Below, one piece after another: positions 15,470 through 24,269 of a stretch of 25,466 nt of DNA. Position numbers and translations under genes: made by a program. The stretch comes from JAISFI01 sp031553775 (lineage in GTDB: Bacteria > Bacteroidota > Bacteroidia > Bacteroidales > Azobacteroidaceae), in NCBI GenBank assembly GCA_031553775.1, contig JAVBLA010000028.1:1-25466 (forward strand). Reading direction: 5' to 3'. Under the pieces are notes generated by a model. It was given only the letters and a program-made list of their open reading frames with translations, ran no database searches and had not been told where the DNA came from. How positions within the stretch are numbered: the first letter of the stretch is position 1; every line of letters begins with the position of its first letter.

Positions 15470-15485
15470 TATGTTATAAAACATA
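15470..15485. promoter_or_regulatory. Palindrome just upstream of the T9SS/RHS promoter
   Basis: TATGTT (15470-15475) and AACATA (15480-15485) form a perfect 6-bp inverted repeat with a 4-base centre. It ends 8 bases before the -33 element at 15494, where an activator would bind. A regulator site is possible; AT-rich sequence produces such palindromes by chance fairly often. Confidence 0.3.
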
Positions 15486-15493
15486 AATAATCA

Positions 15494-15525
15494 TTTGTTT
15501 TTTCTATTAAAACCTTTTATCTTTG
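15494..15525 (+). promoter_or_regulatory. Bacteroidetes-type promoter for the T9SS/RHS toxin operon
   Basis: TTTG at 15494-15497 and TATCTTTG at 15518-15525 match the -33 (TTTG) and -7 (TAnnTTTG) boxes, with a 20-base spacer, which is in the normal range. Transcription should begin near 15531, giving a leader of about 80 bases before the start codon at 15613. This is the best-formed promoter in the window. Confidence 0.7.
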
Positions 15526-15612
15526 TACTTGACTTATATAATTTCGTTTCAGGTAAAAATTTATTATGCGTTCAAATTATCATCATATATTAACCTGTAA
15601 ATTACTCACACC

Positions 15613-16758
15613 ATGAGAAATCCGATTTTCCTGCTGATTTTCCTTGTTCAAAGCTGTTTGGTTTATTCCCAGCAAACACTGCAAGAATCCCTGCATATGT
15701 TTCGTGATGGTGATGCCATCGTCAAACAACAAGTGCTATATAAAGATCCCGGCCGCTCGGGCGAAAATGTTTTGTGGGATTTCAGTAACCTGAGCGCCAT
15801 CAATGAAGAGTACAAACTTGTCTACCGTGCTGCCGGGGAAGACCTGATTATCGGCACAGAGCACAATACAATGTATTATTACTCCCTTTCGAACGATTCT
15901 CTGTTATTATGGGGCTACGAAAACCCGACGACGCTGCTGCGTAACCACCAGCCGGAACTGCTGTTGAAATTTCCGGTTAGCCAGGGAGATCGCACTCAAA
16001 GTTACTACTGGGGAGAAGGGAAATACTGCGATAAACTCTACTTTTCGGCCATGGGCACAGTCAACAGTCATGCCGATGCCACCGGTACCCTGATCCTTCC
16101 GGATAAAGATACCATCCAAAATGCCTTCCGAGTTCGCACCGTAAAATGGATTGCCGAAGAAATGTGCCTGTTGTCTGAAAAATACCGGCGGGATACGATC
16201 CAAAGCATCTCTGCCGATAGTATCAACTATCGCCTGACTAATGACAGTACCCTGATCGGAGTGGAAACTTATCGTTGGTATGTGAGGGGCTATCGCTATC
16301 CTGTTTTCGAAACCGTTCAGACGGTTATTAACCGGAAAGACAGTACGCAGAACGAAACGTTCTTCAATACTGCTTTTTTCTACCCGCCTCAATCCCACAG
16401 CTATTTAGAAGATGACGAACTCAACCAGGCTCTCCTGCAAAACGATTCAGTACAGGGAGTCCACTCCAGTCCATCTGGTCCGTACAACCCCTGGTACGAC
16501 CTCACCTACAATGTTTACCCGAACCCTGTTCAAACCAATCTGGAAATAGAAATCTACCTCCCCATCCCCGCCCAAACCATCCGTGTCCAACTCACCGACC
16601 GCCAAGGCCGGATCGTGATGGAAGAAAACTGGGGCTCGAAACCCGCAGGCATCTTTACTAAACAAATTTTTATGGGACAGTATATTCGTGGCGAATACAT
16701 CCTCAATATCCAATTGGATGAAAGTTTTATGATCAGCGAAAAAATCCTGAAACGCTAA
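15613..16758 (+). CDS. Secreted protein with T9SS type A C-terminal sorting domain
   Basis: The 381-residue protein has an N-terminal Sec signal (MRNPIFLLIFLVQSCLVYSQ), a central region of about 270 residues that I do not recognise, and a C-terminal type IX secretion sorting domain (about 298-381). The sorting domain shows the typical pattern: NVYPNPVQTNLEIEI, then LTDRQGRIVMEE, then GEYILNIQ, and the basic end SEKILKR. T9SS substrates are moved through the outer membrane and usually attached to the cell surface. It is the first gene after a strong promoter and lies 52 bases before the RHS-like gene, so it may be co-expressed with the toxin locus. Whether it helps deliver or display the RHS proteins is unknown. 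The sorting domain call is firm; the function is open. Confidence 0.85.
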   Translation: MRNPIFLLIFLVQSCLVYSQQTLQESLHMFRDGDAIVKQQVLYKDPGRSGENVLWDFSNLSAINEEYKLVYRAAGEDLIIGTEHNTMYYYSLSNDSLLLWGYENPTTLLRNHQPELLLKFPVSQGDRTQSYYWGEGKYCDKLYFSAMGTVNSHADATGTLILPDKDTIQNAFRVRTVKWIAEEMCLLSEKYRRDTIQSISADSINYRLTNDSTLIGVETYRWYVRGYRYPVFETVQTVINRKDSTQNETFFNTAFFYPPQSHSYLEDDELNQALLQNDSVQGVHSSPSGPYNPWYDLTYNVYPNPVQTNLEIEIYLPIPAQTIRVQLTDRQGRIVMEENWGSKPAGIFTKQIFMGQYIRGEYILNIQLDESFMISEKILKR

Positions 16759-16810
16759 ACGGAAGGTAAACAAATCTTTTTCATCATTATTATACACAAA
16801 ATCATAAGCC

Positions 16811-19732
16811 ATGAATACACGTTTAATCGCTATTTCCTTGTTGTTATTAGCCGGTTTGATTTGTCGTGCTCAAACTGCGCTTGAACCCAAGCTCCCTGAA
16901 ATTACCCCTGTTTCTCCGGAATCTTCGGCGTTGTTTAAATATGTGGAGCATCCTGTGAGTTATGGTACGGGACTGGCTCAAATTGAGATCCCACTGTTTG
17001 AAATTAAAGCAGGGAGTATTAGCCTGCCTATTAAGTTAACCTACCATGCTTCCGGCATCAAAGCTTATGAATCACAAAGCTGGGTGGGGCTAGGCTGGAC
17101 TTTGAATGCGGAGCCCTTCGTCTCAAGGACAATAAAAGGTAATCCTGATGAAGATGCAAAAGGATATTTATATAACCAGAAGTTTAACTCGGGGGCAAGT
17201 TCCCAGTATGAATATCGTCTGGCTATGGGTGAGACTGATGAACAACCTGATAAGTTTTATTACAAACTAGCAGGTAAAAGTGGAGGCTTTTATTTCAAGC
17301 GGAAATATGGAAATGCTTATCTTTTTGACGTTGTTACCTGTCCATATGAGCCGGTTAAGATTGATTATAAACTATCTGCTCCCGGTCAAATGGAAATTTG
17401 GGATGAAAATGGCACCTACTATTGCTTCGGGAAGGGAGGGATGACAGAAACCACAGGTTCTTCAGTTACTGCCTGGAAGGCCACAGAAATGATTGCCCCC
17501 CAAACAAAGGATACAATTTTCTTTTCTTATGATTACCGGATTGTTCCCGGTTACAAAAAAGCGTTTAGACATGACAAAATAACAGTAGAGGACCGCCCTA
17601 ACGATGTAGTGGCATGGAAATCAAGGATTACTTATTATAAAGGAGGCAATAGCACTGCTTATAGCATGATTACTGATTTTATGGGAGGAACTTATGGTAA
17701 TGTTCCCACTCATTATGCCGACGGTAGTATTATTAATTTAAGCAAAGGTGAGACAACAGTCTCTTCCAATCCACCTGTAGCCTATCCTGATGGAAAAGAG
17801 CAGCAAATTCGACAAATCAGGTTTGGAAATGGCTCGGTTCAATTTGATAAAACTGGTTCGGGAGAATTGAAAAGCATCAGGATTTTTAATAAAACCGGAT
17901 TGATCCGGCAAATTGATATCTTCCAACAGTATAATATGTTAGACTCCCTGCATGTCAAAGATGCAGAAGGGGCGGTAGTTGAGCGCTATCATTTTGGATA
18001 CAATACAAAAAATTTGTATTTTCTGCAATTGGCACAGGACCATTGGGGATATAAGACAGAGTTTAGCATGCAGGATGAAACTGTTGTTGCTGCGGGTTAT
18101 ATGCCGGTTACCTTTTTTGATGGTGACAGGCGTTATACCTATTGGACCAACACAGGCGGAGTGCAAAAAACAGGCGGAGCCGGTACGTATGGGATGCTTA
18201 CATCTATCACCTATCCCACAGGTGGTCGTACAGAATTTACTTATGAATCGCATCAATACCGGGATAAGGATCCATACTACGGGTATGAAACTTTGATGAA
18301 GGCAGGTGGTGTACGCATCCGTGAAATTGCAGATATTGAACCGATGCGGGGAAAGAAGGTTATTCGCCGGTTTTTTTATGGAAGACCTAACGGATTGCAG
18401 GAATTTGATGGAGTAGGATTTGTTAAACGAAAAGTCCGCCTGGAAGACTATATGATTGAGCAGGATGTTTATTATTACAATGATCCACAAACAACGAAAT
18501 TACGCACTTATTACGCTGATCCGGTCTTTACTGCCTCGTTCTATGCCGGCTCTCCTGTTGTATATGATGTGGTGACCGAGTTTAAGATTGCCTATGAACA
18601 AGGCCAGGAGACCAATTTGGGAAAAACTGTTTACCGGTATATGTATAGCGATTCTTCCGAAGGTACTGATATGCGTATTCCCGGTACCCCCATTTATACA
18701 GACCCACGGGTAGATTGGCGGTATGGTCAACTAAAATCAAAAGAAGAATACAGAAATGAAAATGGGAATTATGTGCTGGTTTCCCGTCGAAGTTCTGATT
18801 ACGGCATATTTAAAGCGAGTAAATTGCCTGTTGCTGAGGCTTTCAGGAAAAGAGTATTGGTCAATTACGGATATTCAGGGTATTCGCTAATGGAAGATAT
18901 CAAATATCAGACTTATGATATTGAAATTGGTTGTGTAAGATTGGTTTCGGATACTACCATAGTAATCGAAAATGGCCGGGAACTGACCACCATCAAAGAA
19001 TATTCGTATGACAACAACATATTAATGTTTCCGACAAAAGTAGAAACGAAATATGATGAACAAACGCTGGAAAAAACTAAGACAGAAAGTTATAAATACC
19101 TGCACGATATTCTCAGTGATAGTACCAGTGAACCGGTTTATCAGGCTTTATTGAATCAATGGAAGATCAGCACTATGTTGGAAAGCCGTTTATCTGAAGC
19201 CACTGAAGCCACTACAATATATACTTATGCTGGTTACAAATCGTTTGAAGCTGGCATCCTGCCTGAAAACATCCGGATGAAGAAAGAAGGTTTCCCGGAA
19301 GAAACCCGGGTGGTTTTCCACCAATACGACAAACGGAGTAATCTGGTTTATGCTACCCAGGACAATACCCGTGTAATATATCTCTGGGGATACAATTCTC
19401 GTTACGTAATAGCAGAAATTAAAAATGTTTCCTATACAGAGGTAACCGGTTTGATTCCTGAAATTACACTGAATGCGATTTCTGCAAAGAATGCTCCTTC
19501 AGCGAGCGATCTGGTAATGATCAATAACCTACGGACTTCATTACCCAATGCCTGGGTAAGTACTTATACCTGGAAGCCGTTGACCGGTGTGGAAACGATT
19601 ACTTCCCCTGCCGGTATTACCCTGTATCACGATTACGATCCCTTCGGACGATTGATAAAAATCTACCGGAAAAAAGCAGACGGTTCGAAAGAGATTGTGG
19701 AAGCCTATGAATACCATTATCAACCGAAGTAA
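16811..19732 (+). CDS. RHS-like secreted protein without core domain (partner of the RHS toxin)
   Basis: The 973-residue protein has a Sec signal (MNTRLIAISLLLLAGLICRA). Its N-terminal region (VSYGTGLAQIEIPLFEIKAG, LTYHASGIK, QSWVGLGWTLN) is the kind seen at the start of Bacteroidetes RHS/SpvB-like shell proteins. The rest is beta-rich with many Tyr and Gly residues and ends in a YD-repeat-like block (YDYDPFGRLIKIY near residue 943). It has no RHS core (no DPTG-type end) and no toxin tip. Only 2 bases separate it from the 1237-residue RHS gene, so the two look like one RHS shell split in two chains. It may form half of the cage that encloses the toxin, or be an export partner. There is no T9SS sorting domain at its C-terminus. 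Confidence 0.8.
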   Translation: MNTRLIAISLLLLAGLICRAQTALEPKLPEITPVSPESSALFKYVEHPVSYGTGLAQIEIPLFEIKAGSISLPIKLTYHASGIKAYESQSWVGLGWTLNAEPFVSRTIKGNPDEDAKGYLYNQKFNSGASSQYEYRLAMGETDEQPDKFYYKLAGKSGGFYFKRKYGNAYLFDVVTCPYEPVKIDYKLSAPGQMEIWDENGTYYCFGKGGMTETTGSSVTAWKATEMIAPQTKDTIFFSYDYRIVPGYKKAFRHDKITVEDRPNDVVAWKSRITYYKGGNSTAYSMITDFMGGTYGNVPTHYADGSIINLSKGETTVSSNPPVAYPDGKEQQIRQIRFGNGSVQFDKTGSGELKSIRIFNKTGLIRQIDIFQQYNMLDSLHVKDAEGAVVERYHFGYNTKNLYFLQLAQDHWGYKTEFSMQDETVVAAGYMPVTFFDGDRRYTYWTNTGGVQKTGGAGTYGMLTSITYPTGGRTEFTYESHQYRDKDPYYGYETLMKAGGVRIREIADIEPMRGKKVIRRFFYGRPNGLQEFDGVGFVKRKVRLEDYMIEQDVYYYNDPQTTKLRTYYADPVFTASFYAGSPVVYDVVTEFKIAYEQGQETNLGKTVYRYMYSDSSEGTDMRIPGTPIYTDPRVDWRYGQLKSKEEYRNENGNYVLVSRRSSDYGIFKASKLPVAEAFRKRVLVNYGYSGYSLMEDIKYQTYDIEIGCVRLVSDTTIVIENGRELTTIKEYSYDNNILMFPTKVETKYDEQTLEKTKTESYKYLHDILSDSTSEPVYQALLNQWKISTMLESRLSEATEATTIYTYAGYKSFEAGILPENIRMKKEGFPEETRVVFHQYDKRSNLVYATQDNTRVIYLWGYNSRYVIAEIKNVSYTEVTGLIPEITLNAISAKNAPSASDLVMINNLRTSLPNAWVSTYTWKPLTGVETITSPAGITLYHDYDPFGRLIKIYRKKADGSKEIVEAYEYHYQPK

Positions 19733-19734
19733 TC

Positions 19735-22700
19735 ATGAAAAACGATATGAAAAACTATATAACTGTAATTTTCATTGTTGCATTGGCTGCATTTTTTAAA
19801 GATGTGTCAGCGCAGGAACCTCCAACGTTTACAGTAGACCTGGGAACAAAACAAACTTCATTTGAGTTTTCAGATACCCAACCGTTGGGGACAAACTCAG
19901 AAATACTTACTTATCGTCTTTCTCTTGATTATACTATGCATCTGCAAGTAGAATGCTACGGAAGTTTTTCCGAATATGAAATTGAATTGACGGACAGTTT
20001 CTCTCATCGTATCGCATATTGTTATAGAAACTCAGAGATTAAAACAAAAGATGTTTTCCCGGGAGTTTATTATATCAATATTAAACGCTATAGTGGTTAT
20101 GCGGAAGAAGTGTCGGTTGATATACAGGGAGAATTTGCTTATCCCCGTCTTTCAGGAGGAAATTATGTCCGGGTCATTACTCCTATTTCAGATGGAACGG
20201 AGTATCAGCAACTAAACTCAAACCCCAAAGAGACTTATTTGTATTTTGATGGTTTTGGGCGTCTCGTGCAAACCGTCCAAAAAAAAATCAGTCCACTGGG
20301 AGCTGATTGGGTGACTGTAACAGAATATGATGATTTTGGCAGGGAAAAAGAACAATGGCTGCCGGTTCCTGTTCCGGGAAACAATGGCGCGTATGTACGG
20401 GATATTCGCAGTCAGGCAGTGGCAGCTTATGGTAATGATTCAAGACCTTTTTCGGAAACCATTTATGAATATTCTCCCTTGAATAAAGCTATAAAACAAT
20501 ATGGCCCCGGGGAAGACTGGCATAACAATGGAAAATCTATTAAAACCGGGCATGATGTCAATTCTGCATCGGACAATCAATTGAAATGCTCCTATTACCG
20601 TTTATCTCCCAGTGGACAACTTCTGTATCACAGCGGATATTATGCAGAAGGAGAACTCCTTGTATCGAAAACAGAAGATGAAGACGGTAATACGGCATAT
20701 GAGTTTGTCAATAAAATCGGAAAAACAATCCTGACCAGAACGGTCAACAATAATGAAAATCATGATACCTATTATGTATATGATGGTTACGGGAATCTTC
20801 GATTGGTACTTCCTCCCATAGCTTCCGATCTGTTACAGTTGGGCCGATGGAGTATTCATCATGATATACTGAAACAATATGCTTACCTCTACCGCTATGA
20901 CCACCGGAACAGGAATGTAATGAAACGGATACCGGGTTGTGATTCTATTTCGATGGTGTATGATTGGGCAGATAACCTGATCTTTTCTCAAGATGGGGAG
21001 CAGCGTAAAAAAGAGGAATGGACATTCAATGTCTACGATCATTTCAAACGCCTGGTGATTAGTGGCACCTGCAAAAACACTAATCCATCTGGTTACAGTG
21101 ATAGATATGTACTGGCAGAGTATGTTAATTCGGGAGATTTTATGCAAACGGGTTATCAGTTATTATCTGGTATAAGCTATACAGATCCCCAGGTGCTTAT
21201 CATTAATTACTACGATAACTATGCATTTTTAAGCCGTTCAAACCTTTCATCATTTACCTATCAGGAAAAAAGCGGTTACGGGAAAAAACATGTTCTTGAT
21301 ATCAATGGAATCGATCATTCTGCAAAATCGCTGTTAACCTGTTCCCGGGTAAAAGTGTTGAATGATAACCGGGAGGTTGTTACGGTATTTTATTACGATA
21401 AAAAACAACAGCTTGTCCAAAAACTGGAAAGAAATATCGACAGTTTTACGGATAAGGAATATTTACAATACAATTATACCGGCTTAGTTACTGCAAAGAA
21501 ATTGCAGCACTATTCTTATTCCTATCCTTCGGAACCATATTCTTACCCTAATTTTTATTTTGAAGGGGTTGAAGAGAATTATACCTATTACTATGATAAA
21601 GCAGGTCGGCTTTATCATAAAAGGTATCGCATCGGTGAATCCTCAGATCTTTATTATATTGATTATGCCTATGACGAGTTAGGCCGCTTGAAAGCGGAAA
21701 AGGTCAATACGAACCATCAGACAATTAACTATACTTATAATATCAGGGGTTGGCAGACTTTGTTACAAAGCGAGTTGTTCCGGCAGGAGCTGAAATACAA
21801 CACATCATCAGGCAATAAACTCTACAATGGAAATATATCCGAGATCAATGGTGTAAAATATTATTACGATCAACTGAACCGGATGACTACTACTTCTTCA
21901 TCTGGTTATAGTGAACAGCTTAGCTATACAAAAAATGGGAGTATATCTTCCCTGAAGCGCAGGGGAATAACAGATACCTACCAATATGACCTAATTGATA
22001 ACCTGACATACGAATACCAGGGAAATCAACTCATCAAGGTGACAGACACCAAGCCTGACCTGCTGCATTTTGGTGCTATGGAATTCAAACAGGCAGTTAA
22101 TCCGAATAATCAAAAACCCTATTATTCATACAATGCCAACGGCTGTATGATTTGGGACCAGAACAAGGGAATCAGTTCAGTAAAATATAACTTATTGAAC
22201 CTGCCCCAATTTATCCAGGATCGTAAGGGGAATAGTATATCTTATGTTTATGATGCTTTGGGTAGGAAGCTGAAAGTAACTTATAAAACAATCAGGAATG
22301 AGATTACGGTTCCTGTAAGTGAAACACGCGATGTGACATACAATGACCTTCTTTCAACTGTAGATGTCAAATATATTAATAACAAGATATTTGAGAACAA
22401 TAAGTTGAAAATGATCCTTACTGAAGATGGTTATCTGGAACAAACCGGAGATAATCGATTTACCCATAATTATTATTTTAGGGATTATTTAGGAAGTAAC
22501 CGACTTGTGATTCAAGGGCAATCATACCATCAGAAGAATGATTTTTATCCTTTTGGACTAAGTACAGAAACTGCTTATCCGGGTTGGCAACCGTACAAGT
22601 ACACAGGCAAGGAACTTGAAACTATGTATGGTTTTAATCTGTATGATTTTAATGCAAGGATTTATGATCCTACTTTAGGGATGTGGATGATGCCGGATCC

Positions 22701-23448
22701 GTTGGCGGAAAAATACTACTCCATTACTCCATATGCTTACTGTATGAATAATCCGCTGTTCTATATTGACCCGACAGGTATGAATCCCGCATTGCCCATA
22801 TTTGGACGTATACTGCCTGAAGTTGTAGTCACCCCCAATGGTAATTATGCGGCTTCAGATTCAGATTTAAAAAAAGACATTTGGCTTTATTCAGTATTCG
22901 GAGATAATTTAAGTGCTTCTTGGTCTGGATTTGCTTATCCGGCATATGATCAATATCTTGTTGGAATACAAAAAACGCCACATGATCCGAATCTTGTAAT
23001 CTTAGGAGATCAGGGCGATGATGGGACTTTGATTCTACTGGAATTGGCAGTAACCAAAGGAGCTGTTTCAGGAGTTATAAAGTTAGCGGAGACTTATAGA
23101 TTGTATAGGGCGGCTAAGATTGCCACTAAGACGGGAGGAAATGCTTTCCGGTATATGACAGAAGGAGAGCTTAAAGCAATACAGAAAACAGGAATGCTTA
23201 GAGGCGGAAGACCTGGAGAAACGTTTTTTACAAAAGATTTATACAAATCGGCAGCAAATGCACAAAATAGATTAGCCTTACCCAATACCCCTACTCTTCG
23301 TGTCGAGTTTGAAATTTTAAATAACCCTACATTATTGCAAAATGGGACTAAAGTTTTACCGGCAAACGGAATGATAGGAGGTGGGGCTGAGTTTATGACT
23401 GTAGACCCTGTTTGGGTTCGATTAATCAATTGGCAACCTTTAAGATAA
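19735..23448 (+). CDS. RHS polymorphic toxin with TreTu-like ADP-ribosyltransferase tip
   Basis: The 1237-residue protein has a signal peptide (residues 1-26), a beta-rich domain, then a DUF6443-type region (NYVRVITPISD, YFDGFGRLVQTVQ, about 143-290). Several YD repeats follow (for example YDKAGRLYHKRY near 620, YDELGRLKAE near 645, YDALGRKLKV near 840). The RHS core is at about 910-1017, with YPFGL, NARIYDPTLGMW and ending YIDPTGM. Past a linker with LPEVVVTP, the last 100 residues (1138-1237) match the TreTu family of ADP-ribosyltransferase toxins: FRYMTEGELKAIQKTG (R1139), LRGGRPGETFFT (T1163, T1166) and GGGAEFMT (E1219) give the R-S/T-E set. TreTu of Salmonella is known to modify EF-Tu; here the target is inferred. 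The gene is directly followed by a likely immunity gene. Confidence 0.85.
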   Translation: MKNDMKNYITVIFIVALAAFFKDVSAQEPPTFTVDLGTKQTSFEFSDTQPLGTNSEILTYRLSLDYTMHLQVECYGSFSEYEIELTDSFSHRIAYCYRNSEIKTKDVFPGVYYINIKRYSGYAEEVSVDIQGEFAYPRLSGGNYVRVITPISDGTEYQQLNSNPKETYLYFDGFGRLVQTVQKKISPLGADWVTVTEYDDFGREKEQWLPVPVPGNNGAYVRDIRSQAVAAYGNDSRPFSETIYEYSPLNKAIKQYGPGEDWHNNGKSIKTGHDVNSASDNQLKCSYYRLSPSGQLLYHSGYYAEGELLVSKTEDEDGNTAYEFVNKIGKTILTRTVNNNENHDTYYVYDGYGNLRLVLPPIASDLLQLGRWSIHHDILKQYAYLYRYDHRNRNVMKRIPGCDSISMVYDWADNLIFSQDGEQRKKEEWTFNVYDHFKRLVISGTCKNTNPSGYSDRYVLAEYVNSGDFMQTGYQLLSGISYTDPQVLIINYYDNYAFLSRSNLSSFTYQEKSGYGKKHVLDINGIDHSAKSLLTCSRVKVLNDNREVVTVFYYDKKQQLVQKLERNIDSFTDKEYLQYNYTGLVTAKKLQHYSYSYPSEPYSYPNFYFEGVEENYTYYYDKAGRLYHKRYRIGESSDLYYIDYAYDELGRLKAEKVNTNHQTINYTYNIRGWQTLLQSELFRQELKYNTSSGNKLYNGNISEINGVKYYYDQLNRMTTTSSSGYSEQLSYTKNGSISSLKRRGITDTYQYDLIDNLTYEYQGNQLIKVTDTKPDLLHFGAMEFKQAVNPNNQKPYYSYNANGCMIWDQNKGISSVKYNLLNLPQFIQDRKGNSISYVYDALGRKLKVTYKTIRNEITVPVSETRDVTYNDLLSTVDVKYINNKIFENNKLKMILTEDGYLEQTGDNRFTHNYYFRDYLGSNRLVIQGQSYHQKNDFYPFGLSTETAYPGWQPYKYTGKELETMYGFNLYDFNARIYDPTLGMWMMPDPLAEKYYSITPYAYCMNNPLFYIDPTGMNPALPIFGRILPEVVVTPNGNYAASDSDLKKDIWLYSVFGDNLSASWSGFAYPAYDQYLVGIQKTPHDPNLVILGDQGDDGTLILLELAVTKGAVSGVIKLAETYRLYRAAKIATKTGGNAFRYMTEGELKAIQKTGMLRGGRPGETFFTKDLYKSAANAQNRLALPNTPTLRVEFEILNNPTLLQNGTKVLPANGMIGGGAEFMTVDPVWVRLINWQPLR

Positions 23449-23454
23449 CGAATT

Positions 23455-23793
23455 ATGAAACAGGAAGAATACATCATTTCAGTTGCTGAACCTTGGGATT
23501 TTGAATGTCAGGGTGGACGAAATGTTATTAGAGGTAACATATTAAGCAAAAAAAGTAATCAATGCTTGGTTTTTAAGAGTAACCATCATTTGCAATTTGG
23601 AGAGGTTGAAGGTAATATTCTTGTCCTAGCCCCAAGGTATTCTGGAGTTAATTTTTCTAGTTTAGGGGATGAAAAATTATCTTTTAATGGAAGTATTTTA
23701 TTAAGTGAATATAGTGAGTTGTTAAGCGAAAATGAATTATTTGAAAAAAGTAAGTTTGTAATTATAGGAAGTTTCAACAAAAAAATAAAATGA
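23455..23793 (+). CDS. Probable immunity protein to the TreTu-like toxin
   Basis: The 112-residue protein starts 6 bases after the RHS toxin gene, has no signal peptide, and is acidic to neutral with a beta-rich pattern (EYIISVAEPWDFECQGG, LQFGEVEGNILVLAPRYSG, KSKFVIIGSF). Toxin-tip genes in polymorphic toxin loci are followed immediately by their immunity gene, and a cytoplasmic protein fits a toxin that acts on a cytoplasmic target such as EF-Tu. The last codons overlap the start of the next gene by 4 bases (ATGA), which suggests translational coupling. The immunity role rests on position; I cannot confirm a named immunity family. Confidence 0.7.
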   Translation: MKQEEYIISVAEPWDFECQGGRNVIRGNILSKKSNQCLVFKSNHHLQFGEVEGNILVLAPRYSGVNFSSLGDEKLSFNGSILLSEYSELLSENELFEKSKFVIIGSFNKKIK

Positions 23794-24065
23794 AGCTATT
23801 TCTTAAAATATTACTTTTTATTTTCACAATGCTTATTACTACAGTGGGAGAAACACAATCTTCCGCTGTGATAAATGTTTTGCAAAAGGAAACTTCGAAT
23901 TTATTTTTTCAAGAATCACAGCTTGATTCTGTTATTTCTGAAACTCATTTTGAGAATTCTTGCTTAAATGGAGAAAAAGTAATAGCTTATGGTGAGCTGC
24001 TTGTAAGCATAGCCGGAAGTGCCACTAATTCGGTCGTTCATAACCCGGAGTTTTTAACTCCATGA
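23790..24065 (+). CDS. Small secreted protein whose 3' end runs into a MITE copy
   Basis: The 91-residue product has a clear signal peptide (MKLFLKILLFIFTMLITTVG) and a short mature part (LQKETSNLFFQESQLDSVI) that I do not recognise. Its start overlaps the immunity stop in an ATGA. From base 24026 on, the last 13 residues (TNSVVHNPEFLTP) are encoded by the repeat element that recurs at 25392, so the original C-terminus has probably been replaced. It may be the remnant of a longer gene, for example an orphan of an earlier toxin cassette, or a functional small protein. Its base composition is AT-rich like the toxin tip. Confidence 0.55.
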   Translation: MKLFLKILLFIFTMLITTVGETQSSAVINVLQKETSNLFFQESQLDSVISETHFENSCLNGEKVIAYGELLVSIAGSATNSVVHNPEFLTP

Positions 24066-24170
24066 TGAAGTGTTGATTAATATTTGAAATTTTGGGAATA
24101 ACCAATTTTTCAAGTAATTACAAATTGCAAGTGATAAGACGACCGAATTACAAATTCGGCCGAACAGGGG
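24026..24170. mobile_element. MITE-like element, left copy (5'-truncated)
   Basis: The right end of this element (24139-24170) is a perfect 32-bp inverted copy of the left end of the second element at 25372-25403. The left end here begins only at TAATTCGGTCGT, the inner 12 bases of the terminal repeat, so the outer 20 bases are missing. The following bases up to 24100 match 25392-25466 with one mismatch in 75. Internal hairpins include GGAGTT-TTT-AACTCC and CCGAATT-ACA-AATTCGG. It is non-coding, with no transposase. Confidence 0.75.
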
Positions 24171-24269
24171 GTTATCTTGAGTATTAAGATTTAAATGAAA
24201 AAATATGAATATTTTATAAATAATTAGAAATAAAATAAATTTATAATAATTATCTTATTCAAAAAAACA

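Noticed and set aside
23455..24269. CRISPR-like array among the short repeats near the right end.
   Set aside because: Only two copies are present, more than 1 kb apart, with no regular spacers or cas genes.
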